Source of the DNA: Schistosoma haematobium
Taxonomy: Eukaryota > Platyhelminthes > Trematoda > Strigeidida > Schistosomatidae
DNA length: 64,000 nucleotides
Direction of reading: 5' to 3'
Assembly (NCBI RefSeq): GCF_000699445.3
Contig: NC_067198.1
Location: 23,075,536 to 23,139,535 of the forward strand
Shown one piece after another: positions 25,011 through 38,630 of this stretch. Every line of letters starts with the position of its first letter. Position 1 is the stretch's first letter. A program made the position numbers and the translations under genes. Under the pieces are notes generated by a model. The model ran no database searches, was not told the origin of the DNA, and saw only the letters and a program-made list of their open reading frames with translations.

Positions 25011-26278
25011 GTATGGGATTATGTTGGTATGATTATAATTTCCTATTTTAGCAGGATTTACTTTTCGTAGTGTTCCTAGGATAATGCAACTCTTTTATAC
25101 TGAGGTGTATAGTTTGTATGATATGATTTTGTCTTGTTATTCTTTCTATGTGTGTACATAGAAAGTGGAAATCTTTATTAAGTATATGAATACTTACAAA
25201 AGTACCCTAAACCGTGAATTTTCACCACTGAGTTATTAATTTTGATAAAGTATCTCGGTTTTGCCGGTTAGTGTGAATATACATAAAATCCTACTTAGTT
25301 TTATCGAAAGAATAATGTTAAAAGTTTTGATGTGAAGAAATCTCAGTGAAACTTTATTAATTAGTGAGTCCTTATTTATAGTAAAGCAATTTTCTAGTTA
25401 TATGTCTATTTTTCTTTCTAACCATGCTTTTCTTTTCTCATTTAATCAAATAGTTTATAATAAAAGTTTTATTCGGGCGCAACTAGTTTGATCTGGAATT
25501 GGTTAAATCTATGTTTGCTTGCTCTACAAATTGTCGAAATTTTTGTCTTATTTTCTATCGACTATGGTTTTTTCAAACTGAACCACACACCACATTAGAT
25601 GATCATTTAATAGGTGGTTAGAGCTCTTCTTAACATTGGTGTATGCTTTGCGTGTAATTTCTGATTTATCAAATGACCCAAGCGGTAGAATGGATTTTAA
25701 GTCATTTATGAAATTCCTCCATCAAGTTATCATGATCGAAATCATTTATAGTTTTTAATCCAAGCTATTATGATTAATTTAACTTCATTTTGAGACATGG
25801 TTGTTCTGTATGTTATAAGCAATGCCTTATTGTTTAGTGCAGCAGGCTTTCAACTATTGCCCTTTTTACCTATTTCGGTTTTTTACAGCCGTTACCACTA
25901 CCCGTCACACTAAAGGACGGTGACTCAAGACTGCATACGTAAACTTAAACTTGCTGACTGAGTTGTGTTGTCATCTTGTAAGTAGGTTTACAGTAGGTTG
26001 TCGAATGATTCACGAGAAAATCTTCTTGGTAGAAACACCATTGATTATCAGATAAAAGTAGAAGTGAATTTCATCATTAGATAACATTTTCCCTTCAACA
26101 AATATGTAGTTTGTTATTCATTGTGGAATCCCTATTTGTAAAGTGTTCATACCGTAAGTTACATTTGGATTTTTTCTGAAGTGAATTATATATATACATA
26201 TATATACCGAAAAACTTGTGTAACATGTAAATCTTAGTATGCGTTGTCTTTTACTATTTTGCCGACATCGGTTTAGGC
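25011..26278. other. RRP5 intron after exon F, cut by the duplication junction
   Basis: Non-coding and AT-rich. It contains a short TA tract near 26188-26206 that is the counterpart of the expanded tract at 43506-43545. It ends at the junction with copy 2. Confidence 0.6.
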
Positions 26279-26403
26279 AAATGTAAAAGCAAAATAATAT
26301 TAAGGTAAGACTAGGTCCAAATAAAGACACTAAGTCATCCATAAATCTTATATATATGGCCATGATAATTTATATTATAGATCTACGACGTAATATAACT
26401 TTA

Positions 26404-29235
26404 CCTATAGCTCTTCTAGAGTTACTGCCGGTCCCAAGTCCGGGTGGAGCAGGAGGCTTGGGTCGGCAACCCCATCTCGTAGAAAACAACCTTGTTAAAA
26501 AACACTAACCAGAATAAACAATTTAAACCATTTAAACCCTGACCTCCTAGTTCAGTGATCTTCATTCAGAACAATTATGACGCCTCATGGTGAAAGCCCA
26601 GATTCTTCAAAACTCACGAGGCCGATGCCCCTTCTAACAACCAGCGCAACAATTAACATAGGTACATGGAATGTCCGGAAAATGTAGGAGACCGGATGAG
26701 CCATCCAAATAGCTACAAAAATGAGGAGATACAACTTGGTCGTTCTCGGAATAACTGAAACGCTTTGAACATAAGCAGGACAGAAAAGATTAGATTTGGG
26801 AGAGATGATGTTGTAATCTGATCATGTAGAAGAAAATGCTTCGCACAAGCAGGCAGTTGCTCTGATGCTGTCCAGACAAGCACAAAAAGCACTTATAGGA
26901 TGGTAATTTCATGGACCCACAATCATCAGAGCATCCTTCAAAACAAACAAGGAGGGAATCACAATAAACGCTATCCAGTGGTATGAACCCACCAATGATA
27001 ACAACAAAGGCGACAAAGGTCAGATTTATCAGAGGCTGAAGTCCAACAAAGAGCCTTTTCATCACGATAGGAGACCTAAGCGTCAGGGTTGGAATCGACA
27101 ACACCGACCATAGAGATATCGTGGAACGACATCGATTGAGTGGAAATACGGAACAAGAATGGTGACAGATTTGCAAATTTATGTCCCCTCAACAAGATGG
27201 TTATAGGCGGCACAACATTCCTACACAAGTGCATACACAAAGCTACTTGGGTCTCACCGGATCACACTAAAGAGAACCAGGTCGATCATATTTGCACCAA
27301 TAAAAATTCAGAAGGTCAATGGAAGACGTGAGAACTAAGAGAGGAGCTGACATAGATTTTGATCACCACCTGGTGGTTGCCAAGATCACAGTGAAGCTAA
27401 GGAACCATTGGACAAATAACATTACGTGAGTCTAATACAGTCTTCCTTCGACATACTGACGAACTCAATCAATTCGAGATAGCTCTCAGCAACACGTCCC
27501 AAGTCTGACAAGATCTACTCAAAGAAGAGCGGAGGAACAGATAGGTGGGGCACTTAGAAGAGTTATTGAGTATACCAGCTCCACTGACCCCAAAAGACAT
27601 CCAAGCAGCACACAGAGACCTTCGCATAGCTATCACTCTACAAACGATCGGAGAAATCAGAATGGCCAACAGACAAGTCAACAGTGGGAAAGCAGGAGGA
27701 CCAGTATGTTTTATTTATTTATTTATTTGAACACATAAATATTGGCACAAAGAAGCACCAAATACATATGCGCCACACAAGTCACTTGATTTGTGTGTGG
27801 GCTGTGATGCTACCCGGGTGCCCAAACCGAAGCAGGAGGGTCAGACGACATACCAGATGAAGAACTCAAGTCAGACGTAGCACTAACTGCAAATGTTCTT
27901 CTCGTTCTATTCAGGAAGATGTGAAATGAGTAACACGTGCCATCGACAGACTGAGAAGAAGGATATCTCATTAAGATACCAAAAAGTCTCAGCAAATGTG
28001 AGAACTACACCGAAATCACAGTACTATTCAGTACCAGGAAAAGTTTTCAGTGGAGTGATGTTGAACTAGATGAAAGACGAAGTAGACGCTCAACTTCGAG
28101 ATCAACAGGTCGGATTCTGTAAGGATTGGTCATGCACAGGTCACATCGTGACACTATCGATCATTGAGGAGCAATCAGTTGAATAGAATTCGTCAATAGA
28201 CGTTAACCTCCTTGACCATCAGAAGGCATTTGACAGAGTGCATAGGAGACCTTATGGATCCTTTCTCCACACTATGATGTACCTGAAGAGATCATCAACA
28301 TCATACGGAATTCATACGACGGACTACACTGAAAAGTCGTGAATGAAGGACAGCTCATAGATTCATTTCAAGTGACGAACGGTGTCACACATTGGTGCTA
28401 ATTATCTCCCCTTCTCTTTCTCCAGGTGGTCAATTGGATTATGAAGACCTCCACATATCAGGGAAAGCACGGCGTACAATGAATAGTTTGGATGCAACTA
28501 CACTATTTGAACTTCACAGATCACCTAGCTCTTCTGTCCCATATATAACAAACAAATGCAGCCGAAGACAGCCAGTTTATCAGCAACCCATGCAGCAGTA
28601 GACCTCAACATACACCAAGGAAAAACCAAGATCCTAAAACAAAACTCGGAAAACACCAACTCAGTCACACTTGATAGAAAAGCTTTGGTACGGATGGAAA
28701 CCTCCACGTACCTGAACAGTATCATCTATGGACACGCATAAGAGCGTCATTTCTACAGTTGAAGAGCATATACAACTCAAAACAACTGTCAACCAATATC
28801 AAAGTCAGAAGTTTCAGTACGAACTTCAAGACAGTTCTACTGAACGGAGCTGAAACTTAGAGAACTACCACAACCATCAGCAAGAAAGTACAAGTATCTA
28901 TAAATAATCGTCTACACAAGATAGTTCAGATCCAATGGCTGGATAACATCAGCAACAGCCTACTGTAGAAGAGAACAAATCAGCTTACAGCTGAAGGGTA
29001 AAATAGGCAAACGCGATGGAGGTGGATAGGACATACACGATACAAGCTCTAACTTGGAATCCTGAAGGCAAAAGGAAAAGAAGAAATCCAAGGAACATGT
29101 TGCGTTGGAAATTAGAAGCAGACATGAAGATGAATAGCAACTGGAAACAACTGGGAGGGATTACTCAGGACAGAGTTCGATGGAGAAAGCTGGTGAGCGG
29201 CCTATGCCTCTCTGTGAGGTTTAACAGCTGTAAGC
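26404..29235 (+). mobile_element. SR2-like RTE retrotransposon relict (copy 2)
   Basis: The duplicate of the element at 9080-11911, with the same disabling lesions. It differs by a few bases: one extra A near 26886, CCCCTC for CCCCCC near 27185, and ATCTATGG for ATCGATGG near 28726. It arrived by duplication of the 17.3-kb unit, not by a new transposition. Confidence 0.9.
27704..27830 (-). mobile_element. Short retroelement insertion inside the SR2 relict (copy 2)
   Basis: The duplicate of 10380-10505, with the same tail and flanking direct repeats. Confidence 0.75.
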
Positions 29236-31441
29236 TAGCTGGTTATGATGCAATATGTTGGTAATCTCAGGAAAAGACGTGTAACTGGGTCGAAAGTGCG
29301 TCGTCCAAAATTGCTACATATCAGCACGACGAAATGAGATTAAAAAGTTGAATATCGAAATGGAAGTATCAGTAACAATCGAAATAAATCGGCTGAAAAG
29401 AAACACTTTCCTGAAATTCTTGTTCCCCGCTTTCTATTGAAAAGTATGAGACCATTAAATTCTTTAAAATTATCGGTCAGGAACAATAATAGTAATATTA
29501 CATGTGAGAGTAAAATGCTATAGCCTGTAACAACTAAGTATTAAGCAACCAACTCAATTTAGGTAGAAGGTATTCAAACCAGTGAAAAAGGTTATATTTT
29601 AATGACTGAACAGCTAAGTTGCAGCTGAGCAGTCAAAAGTGGTCAACAAATGGAAATTAAAGCAGACTGCAGCGTTTATTGACCATTCTGTGGTTAAAAC
29701 CGGATTTAAGTTGTCATAGTGTTTTGCTTATCCTACTCCACAGAATCCTTACCATGGCAAGACATTTTGGCTCAGCGATACCTGAATTAGTGGTATAGTC
29801 AGCCGCTACTCTCACCGTGAATGTTTATAGGAACTATATTTCAATATCCAGTAAACTGAAGGGGATCGCGTGACCCTACAAAGGAGATCATTTGTTTACA
29901 CCAGATGGGAATGCATAGATAAGTAGCAAAAGTTCAAAGTAGAACGAATTTTAAAGAAGATATTTTAATAGCGAGTAATTATTAACATATGATTTTTTGT
30001 AGTTGAGTAAATAACGATAATGAACGAGCCCAACGTATCAATATCTCACGGAATTTTACCCATTGGCTTTCTCTCAAGCATTGTACAGGATATTTGCTCA
30101 CTCACCCAATCTGGTTAAATAGTTTTGGCATTGTAGTTGGTGCCAGTTCGTGATGAAAACCCTAAATCTCATTTCTAACGTTAGTCATTAACTGTAAAAC
30201 AACTCTGGTTCCTCACATAGGTTTAAAACCCTCATTTGGTCATAGATATTAGGTGAACACTCTCAAGGTCAGTCCAGCTTAGCTCAAAGGTCGCCCATAA
30301 ATTATAGTCTCACCGTTTTATATAATTAATGTCAATTACAGTAAAGGTTGAAACAGAAGAAATCTATTAGTTTATCATCAGCTTACTAAACGATATCTAA
30401 ACAGTACTTGAACAATTTAGATTTTAGGGTTTTTAGACTCAGAACTTCAACAAGCATTCTGCCTCATCCCTCAGTTTTCAGTATGGAATACACCCATCAA
30501 AACAACACTAAGACAAATAATGACAACTAACATTCATTTGGCTCTGATATCTGGGAAAACGGTTGTGTAGTGTAGCGATTTGGTGGAACGAAAACAGCAA
30601 CAGAAGTGCTTAGTCTGCCATGGTATAATTCCACAAATCTAAAAGTCGGAAAAACTTCTTTTCTGTAACTGTCAACATGTAAAAAGCCCTGTCGATCTTG
30701 TTTTCGTTTAAAAATTCAGCCTTGGCAGAAGCGAATTTCGAATAGTCATAGTAGAAGCATTGATTACTATTCCGATATATTCTTTGTGCCGTCGGTATTC
30801 TCATATCCACTGGACAGCCCACATATGAACTGGACTACAACCGGCTTAAGTGATCCAAAGCTTGACCAACCAGTTAGACATAAACCAAGAAGAAAACCCT
30901 TTGAAATGTCGCCTAATATAAACGACCTTAAATCTCTACAATCTTCGTATCTTATGTCCAATATGACTTTCGACACAGTAAAGTGGTGGCACGATTTCTT
31001 CAGTTCCGTGTACCATTAATCGTGGTGCTGTTTCAAGATCGCAAATGAAGTTACTGTAATTAACGTGTGTCTTTGAGTACCTCTTTCTTGTGAACGGAAC
31101 ATGAATCGATTAAGATTGGCTACCTAAAAATTTGTAATATATGTAAAAAAATCAGTAACCAGATACAGAAAAACCTATAGGAGCATTTGAATTACGATAG
31201 CCGTACTTTCCTAAGATGATTCTTTTTGTATGTCGAATCAAAAAGACGTAGATTTTTCACGAATATTCACATATACTAGCTAAATCAGATTTGGCTTATT
31301 CTAAGTCCTTATTAGATAATCTCAAAAAGTCCTATCTTACGGGTACTTTTAATGGTAGCTCTTATAATCACATTTCTGCCATACTAGCTGTTAGACCCTT
31401 TCAGATAACTGAGGAATCAACTCTTCCCTTGCTCAAAAAAC

Positions 31442-32284
31442 CTTGTCGAGAATACTAAGCAATAGGAATAGTTGAGTTGTAGTAAGAGAGGATTATAACT
31501 ACGGCGACGAGGAAAAGGGAAAACAAATTCAAGATGTCCATATCAGATGACCAGCTCAGCCGAATACTACAACAACAGCAAGCACAACTTGATACACAAA
31601 TGCGGTTGTTGGAGGCTGACTCAACAGCTTAACTTCCACCGCTCGAGTTCACATGCTACTTCAAGCAAATCTTGTGATGCGGTTGCTAGCAGCATCCCGA
31701 AATTAATCTATCACCCAGAAAGTGAAAATACTTTTCTCACGCGGTTCAAACGTTGAGAAGACACATTTAGAATAGAATTCTGTAACCAAGACGACGCGTG
31801 GAAGACTAAATTGTCGGTCCGTAAGTTTGGAAGAAATGAACATTCACGTTAATAATCAGAAGAATTTATTCTCAAATAACAGTTTGTTACATGAGGCATG
31901 CCAGTTTACAGGTAAGATCAACAATGTTACGAAAGATACCATTTTCACTGTAGTAAGTTACTCAGCTGGGTTGTAAACTCCTTGCCAACTGAGCGAAACG
32001 CATCTTGAAAACAGCTTTTCAAAAGACCTATATCATTAGTCAATAACATCATTACCTCAAAAATAGTTGGAACTTTGCATGGACTGTATGACGAATATGC
32101 TCATCAAGTTTCATGAGTGCCTCATAGTACAGTTAAATTAATTGAGATTTGTAAAAATTCCATAAAGAAGTCATTGGTTCCGCTCATAGTGCAAACAAGG
32201 AAACGTAAGTGAAAATAATTCGCTAACATAATTGATGCTGCTACGAAACATTTTGACAAGCCATTACAGACAACTATGGAAATG
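31442..32284 (+). mobile_element. Ty3/gypsy-type LTR retrotransposon remnant (copy 2)
   Basis: The duplicate of 14117-14960, with the same broken gag frame starting at about 31534. Confidence 0.7.
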
Positions 32285-32323
32285 GACATTCACATTTTTG
32301 GTCCAAATCTGGATAGGAATCAA

Positions 32324-35300
32324 ATGTAATATAGATGCTAGAAAGATTCAAAGTTGTAACGTCGGGTAAGACTGGAACTGACACAATTGTTATGCATCGT
32401 TGTAGATGCATAAAGCTTCCTACTAACGAAATACACCAAAGCAAAATTATCACGTTATGTGCCTACAATATTTATAGTGTGATGTGTATAAAAACTAAGG
32501 ATGTAAGTGCAAGGAAATACATATATCATGTGGTTGGTGGGATAGAGAGATTACCGGTAAGTATTCAACTAACCTGCCTCATCATGACAACTCTTAGTTT
32601 CTTATACTTCCGTTCATTTCCCACTCTCTTTCCAATAAAATTACTCACCTTAAAACCTGTTTATTCCTTGTAAATCCAACCATTATACTTATTACAGAAA
32701 CGTGGTGTAAATCATCCATGTCCGATTACTACTTGCATGTAGATAGCTACGTTTTCTTTCGGACCGATAGGTGTCATGGATTAGGAGCCGGTGCAGTCAT
32801 CTATGTCCGTTCGAACATATAAGCGTGCAAATTTGAGGATAAATCTCTTGATGCCATAAACGACTCCGCTTGGGTTACCGTAAACTGTGGATCGTAAACT
32901 TATCTACTGATGGGGTGCATATACAGACCACCTCATGTGGATACTGACTTCGATCGATTACTAACAAACATACTTTCCATTGCTTCGCATCAACCGCATA
33001 CATTTAGAATCATTGGAGGTGATTTCAATCTGCCAAACATTACATGGGGTCCGACTTCTGTACCAGGTTGATGTAACAAGTTAGTTGGAACCTTAAAATT
33101 TTGTGGGTGGGTCCAACAAGTCCAAAAACCGACTAAGAGGAATAACATATTTCATTTATTATTTACAATCGACATAGACTATCTCAGTGCACACCAGTCA
33201 TCAGATTTTATGAGTTGTATTTAGTATTACTCATTCTTTACATACTATACTTTTGAACTCTAAAGCTGAAATAATGTACCAGAGCAGACAGTTTGATCAA
33301 CAAACCTCGAAACGGACTGGAAATTTCATTCGATGTTTACCATCGAAAATTTATTTTACCACAGATAATATTGACACTGAGCTTTTCAATTTATAGCACA
33401 ATCCAATATATTGCCTTGACTGCACTTCTCCAGTTATTGGCCATAAGGCTTATAACACCAAAAGAGACCAAAATGTCTTTAAAACTTTTTAAGAAGACTG
33501 AGAAAACTGAAACATCGCTACAGTGACGTGTATACACTTCAGAGTATACATAGCGTAATTGACAGAAATGATTCATCTAAACGCAAGTATTTTATGAATA
33601 TAGTAAACGAAGCCCTATGTAAAAAATAGCCCAGACCTATCAACACTTCGGCTTTTTAAATCCCATATGAGGTCGAATTCTTTTGGCACGACTAAATCCT
33701 TCATAGTTAACGGAAGCATCGTTGAAAATCCTGATACTATTTGTGAACAATTCAGCCAGCATTTCTAGCAATGCTACAAAACTGAAACTAAAACCTCTAT
33801 CAATAAATTTTTAATGTTGACATCCAGACACCTGTTCAAAATTAATTCAACCTATCTGTGGAATATCGAACTTATCCATCTGTATGGAAAACATCTCTTA
33901 TCACCCGTAGCTTCAAAACGGGGTCACGTAGTGATATTGCTAACTACAAGCCCATTAATCTGATATCCGTGCTATCAAGAACCATGGAAATACATCTGTA
34001 GTGGCATTGGACCATAACTACACAATCCTCAAAGCAGAATACGAGAGTACTCGGGAAATAGACATTCAATATTTAACGCGAAGGAATACCTAACGATGGA
34101 GAAGGCGCTAATAAGGAATTGAATGGACTGGAGTTGATCGGATGTCATGGCTCGACCATGCAGGCGTGGTCCATCTGAATGTTACCTTATGTCTTCTATT
34201 CATATTAAATATATTGTTCCTTCTCTAACCTAACCTTGTTCTACATCATGTATTGGTAATTGATACCATACAGTGAGTTGGTGTAGACGATGATGTGACT
34301 TCCACGTAAGATCTTACAGATTAGGCAGTTATATCATGACAAATCTACAATTTTGGGATTAGGTCTATTATTAGAGCAGTACTAATATCATAGTAGACCA
34401 TAGTTCTACACATCCACAAACAGCTATTATCATTTTTATTTTCGGCTAGTCTGATTGGCCCATCCTTACATGGGTTTATGACTAAACGTTCATGCGTCGC
34501 ATCGCACCTGGAATTTTCTGGTAAAATCACCCAGAGAAGAGATGTTGGTCAGTCAGTGGCAATTCTGTGTTTCGATTTTAGTAAGGCTTTCGACAGAGAC
34601 TCACACAAACTCTCTCTTCTAAAACTCTCTTCATTTGGCATACAGAATCCTCTTTTATCTTGGCTCAAATCTTTTCTAGAAAAAGTAGCCAAATCGTTCG
34701 ATCTGGATCCTGCTACTCTCAACCTGTCAATGTAGCCAGTGGGGTTATACAAAGAAGTGTGGTTGGTCCATTACTCTTTCTCCTTTTTATCAATGACGTG
34801 TGTTTCCTCTTTCAGTATGGTAAACCTTTCCTTTTTGCCGATGACCTAAAATTGGTTTATTCATTCTCTTCTCCCAACAAAGAAAGCCATATTTCAACGG
34901 TAATCCAAGGCGAGATAAACAAGTTATACGAATGGACTGTTTCGTTTAATTCTCCACTTAATGCTGACAAAAGTGGATTTATTCACATTGATCAGTTCCT
35001 TTACCTAAATCTGGCTATACACAAACATACACTGAAACCTCTTATCACCGTTCGTGACTTTGGTTTGAGATATAGCGACAGTTTGAACTTTTCCGAGCAC
35101 GCTGCATCTCAAGTATCCAGAGCTAGAAAGCTCATCGTATTTATAATGATAAACTTCAATAATATCGAATCGTGATCAGTGTTATACAGAAAATGTATCT
35201 TACTAATTATTGAATATGATATTTTAGTTTACAGTAATTGCAGGCATAATGACCTGATTAAATTTGAAGGTGTTCAAAGAAAGTTCATCAAAGCTGTTTT

Positions 35301-35589
35301 GGGATATTCTGACAACAAGGACTATCACCAAAGATGTCAACAACTCAAATTAGAACCTCTCTGGGTCCGGAGTATCAAACTAAACCTTGTCTTTATCTAC
35401 CGGCTTATTAACGATATTTCCTACTCTCTGGTATCCATCTCTTCATACTCTGTGGTATCATCCAACAATCTACGCAATAAGGAAAATATTCCAGCGATTC
35501 CAAGAACATACACAAACTTACAATAATAATATATTTCTGAAAGGGCAGATTTACAAATTACAACATTTGTTTGCTCACAGTATGCTTCC
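32324..35589 (+). mobile_element. CR1/Jockey-type LINE relict A (copy 2)
   Basis: The duplicate of 15000-18265. Small clusters of differences lie near 33425-33445 and 34287-34325; the palm-domain frame is unchanged. Confidence 0.8.
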
Positions 35590-36003
35590 TAAGTAGGGTC
35601 GTTAAATAGAAATAGCCTATAAAAGCGAATAACAGTACACACGCGCAGATGTCTTGGGGCGTTAATGATTAGGTTTATGCTTTAGTATTACACTGAGTTT
35701 AGTCTTCAAAATATTTTTTCACAGTGGCATCGCGTTCACGTTACACATCATAGCCAATCTCGGAATAATTTTGTTAGAATTCGGGTCGTCTAAATATTTA
35801 TGCAATATAACTTTTTAAGTTTATAATTGTTATAAAGTAGACTTGTAGAGCGCTTGGGGTGAACTATGGACTTGAGAAAACGCGTACATCAAGTTTGTTT
35901 CAGATGTCAGAAAATCCATAACTGTACCCTCAGAGCAAGATTTTGAAAAAAAAGAATCAGAGGAGCAGCAAGGCACTTGGATATGAACGCTTAACAGTGC
36001 TTA

Positions 36004-38392
36004 ACATTTTGTAGTGAAACAGACAGAGGTATGATAAATTATTAGATTAAACGGTACACACTTGTTTGGCAATTCACTAGTGAACTTCCATTCTAAGTCA
36101 CAAAATACACTACCAAAGTCTGATTGTAGGACAGAACTCCACCCTGGCGTGGCTGAGAAGAACTCTATCTCATTGAATGTTATTGTGAGTAGTTCACTAG
36201 AGCCAAATGGTTCTGATCCCAAAATTAGACACGCTCATGATTTGGAAAAGCTTGGAAAATATATCCTTAGCATCTCACCAGCTAACTCTAAAAACGTTCA
36301 GGTCAAAAAGCTGGTTAGAATAGGTAATAGGACTGACGATAGTGTTGAACCTCGACTATATAGACTCCTTAAGGCAATCTTAGCGTCGGAGAAGCAACGT
36401 GATCTACTGTTAAGTAGCGGTCGTAGCCACCACAATTCCGACATCCGAGTAAGACCTGATATGTCTCTCGGAGACAGAACAAAAGGAAGACGGTACTAGC
36501 TGAGCTAGAAACCCGTCGACAAAACGGTGAGGAAAACCGCCGGTTAGTGGGTTTTCGGATAATCAGGTCTTGGAAGCGAATGCTACGAAGGCCTGTGTGG
36601 ATAGGCCGTTCTCACTAGGAATTTTATATGCCAACGCTCGTAGTCTAAGAAATAAATTAGTAGACAACTTAGGGTCACTCATTGTAGCTGTGACAGAAAC
36701 TTGGTTAGTCCACGACTTCGACATTAGTCCAGAATTATCTGGATACTACTACACAAGGAGTGATAGAAGTAGATGTAGGAAAGAAAGTGGCGTCCTTTTA
36801 TACATAGCCAATAATATAAATATCCATTCCTCTGCTTGCAAATCCCATGATAGTGAAACTTGTGAAGTCATTAGCTGTGAGCTGGCTATCGGATGTAGTA
36901 CATTTATACTCGGTGTCATCTATTAAAGCCCAATTAGCTTAACTGACAACTATATTTTAGAACACATTCAGCTATGGAGTGCAAACAACAGATGCTTGAT
37001 ATTAAGAGACTTTAATGCACCTGATATTAGTTGGACTGAGATGGCCTCGGTAGGATCTGTAAACTCCTTTGATAGTAGGTTCCTGATAATAACAATAATA
37101 ATGGAACATGCATTAGTACGGCATGTATCCAAACCCTCATGCTTGGGTGCAAGCCAAGGTTCTTCTTTGTTGGACTTGGTAATCACTCGTGAGACTGAAG
37201 TTATTGCCAACCTAAGTATTCTTTCGCCGTTAGTGAATAGCCATCATGCTGTTTTGTCGTTCACGTTTGCAGCTAGTGACATGATATACGATCAGGTTAA
37301 ACCTCGTCCAAATGTATGGAGAGCTAACATATCAGCAATAGAGGAGTGCGCTGCTAAGACGGATTAATCAGTAGATACTAGTTCATCAGTTGAAGGAGCA
37401 TGGTCTACATTTAAAGGCAAGTCTAGTTCAGTAACGTCCTTGTTTGGACCATGTCTGGTACCATGTACCCAAGATAATTCTTAGACGTAGGAAAAGCATT
37501 AAAATATGTTCATCTCCACTGACTTAAAACGGTACAGAATGCTTGTAAAGCGTTAATAAGTAAGACTAGACAGTAGTATGGAGAAAATTGGTTAGGGATT
37601 GTGAAAATAGTCCGAAACGGTTATTCTCGCATTTGAAAAGGAGAACTCAGAGAAGTGACGAAATTTCAGTGATCCTGATGGTATTCACTTTAGGATTATG
37701 TAAACCCTATCGGATCTAATTGATGAAGCTATAGCCATACTGTTTGATATGTCTCTGGGGCAGTTCAAACTGTCAAGAGACTGGAAAGACTCAATAATTA
37801 GTCCTGTGTATAAGGGGGAGTAGAAACTTAGTAACTATCGTCCTACTTCGTCTAACCGGTACAGTTGTAAATCTAATGAAAAAGATTATTCGGATGGCTG
37901 TTGTGATGACCGCATTTGGAATATGGGATTCAAGCAGAGAGTCCTTGTTTCAAATATGAAACGGATATGTTGAAACGAGTCAGACGACGAGGGACTAAAA
38001 TGGTAGAGTGCCTCTCTGGCCTATCTTATGAAGACAGACTGAGACGCGTCAACTTATTTCCGTTATCTTTAGGATAACGGTAATTACCGTGATCTAATAT
38101 TGGCTCATCATATATTGAACGATAACCTTGGTATTATTATGTCTTATCCTTTCCTTCCGCCTAGGACTGATCATTTGAAAGGACATTCTTAGAAAGTTCA
38201 AAGACTGAGATCAGATCATCTACGTTTGGATTTTCGTTTCTCGCACTGAGTAGGGAATTACTGAAATTCCCTTCCAGAACACGTAACATCATCTTTTTCT
38301 GTTGATATATTTGAAATGAGATTGGACCTCTTCAGTGTTACAAACTGCAAGGATTAGTAAGGGTCGATAGACATCCTATTCTTAGTACTGAA
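36004..38392 (+). mobile_element. CR1-type LINE relict B (copy 2)
   Basis: The duplicate of 18680-21070. It differs at a few sites, for example a G-run two bases shorter near 37815 and small changes near 36582-36590. Confidence 0.82.
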
Positions 38393-38425
38393 GACTGAAG
38401 ATTAATCGCTTATTAGCTCTTCAAG

Positions 38426-38630
38426 GTCGTGGAAAATAAGCGCGGTGGGTTTGGATGTGAGTATCAGCATGCAGAATGAAACGTTGGCATTGGGAGTAAT
38501 AAAGTCTGTACAGAAACTATACCTCGAGGTGCAGTTACCCCACGGATTTTTGGGCCGAGTTAACATATATGATGTGAGTGATAAGTATACTGAACTTTTG
38601 AGGGAGTCTGCGGAGACTGGTATCATACAG
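38426..38630 (+). CDS. RRP5: RRP5 exon A (copy 2): first S1 domain, N-terminal half
   Basis: The exon encodes the start of S1 domain 1 (NETLALGVIKSV, then LPHGFLGRVNIYDVSD), matching the human segment with LPNGLQGFVQVTEICD. The acceptor is taken at a pyrimidine-rich stretch ending TTCAAG (38425), which leaves one base of a split codon. A second possible acceptor is the CAG ending at 38474. An in-frame ATG at 38469 could be a start if no upstream exon exists, but family members normally have a basic N-terminal tail first. The donor CAG|GTAAAT at 38631 is clear. The upstream sequence is a CR1-like LINE relict, so any first exon must lie across it. Confidence 0.82.

Larger units (their letters stand above)
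8955..26278 (+). repeat. 17.3-kb tandem duplication, copy 1
   Basis: The first base is set by comparing 8955 onward with 26279 onward; upstream sequences differ except for a single shared C. The unit contains an SR2 relict, a Ty3 gag remnant, two CR1-like relicts and RRP5 exons A-F. Its length is 17,324 bp. Roughly 50 differences from copy 2 were seen by eye, mostly homopolymer indels and isolated substitutions, with none noticed in the RRP5 exons. Confidence 0.97.
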
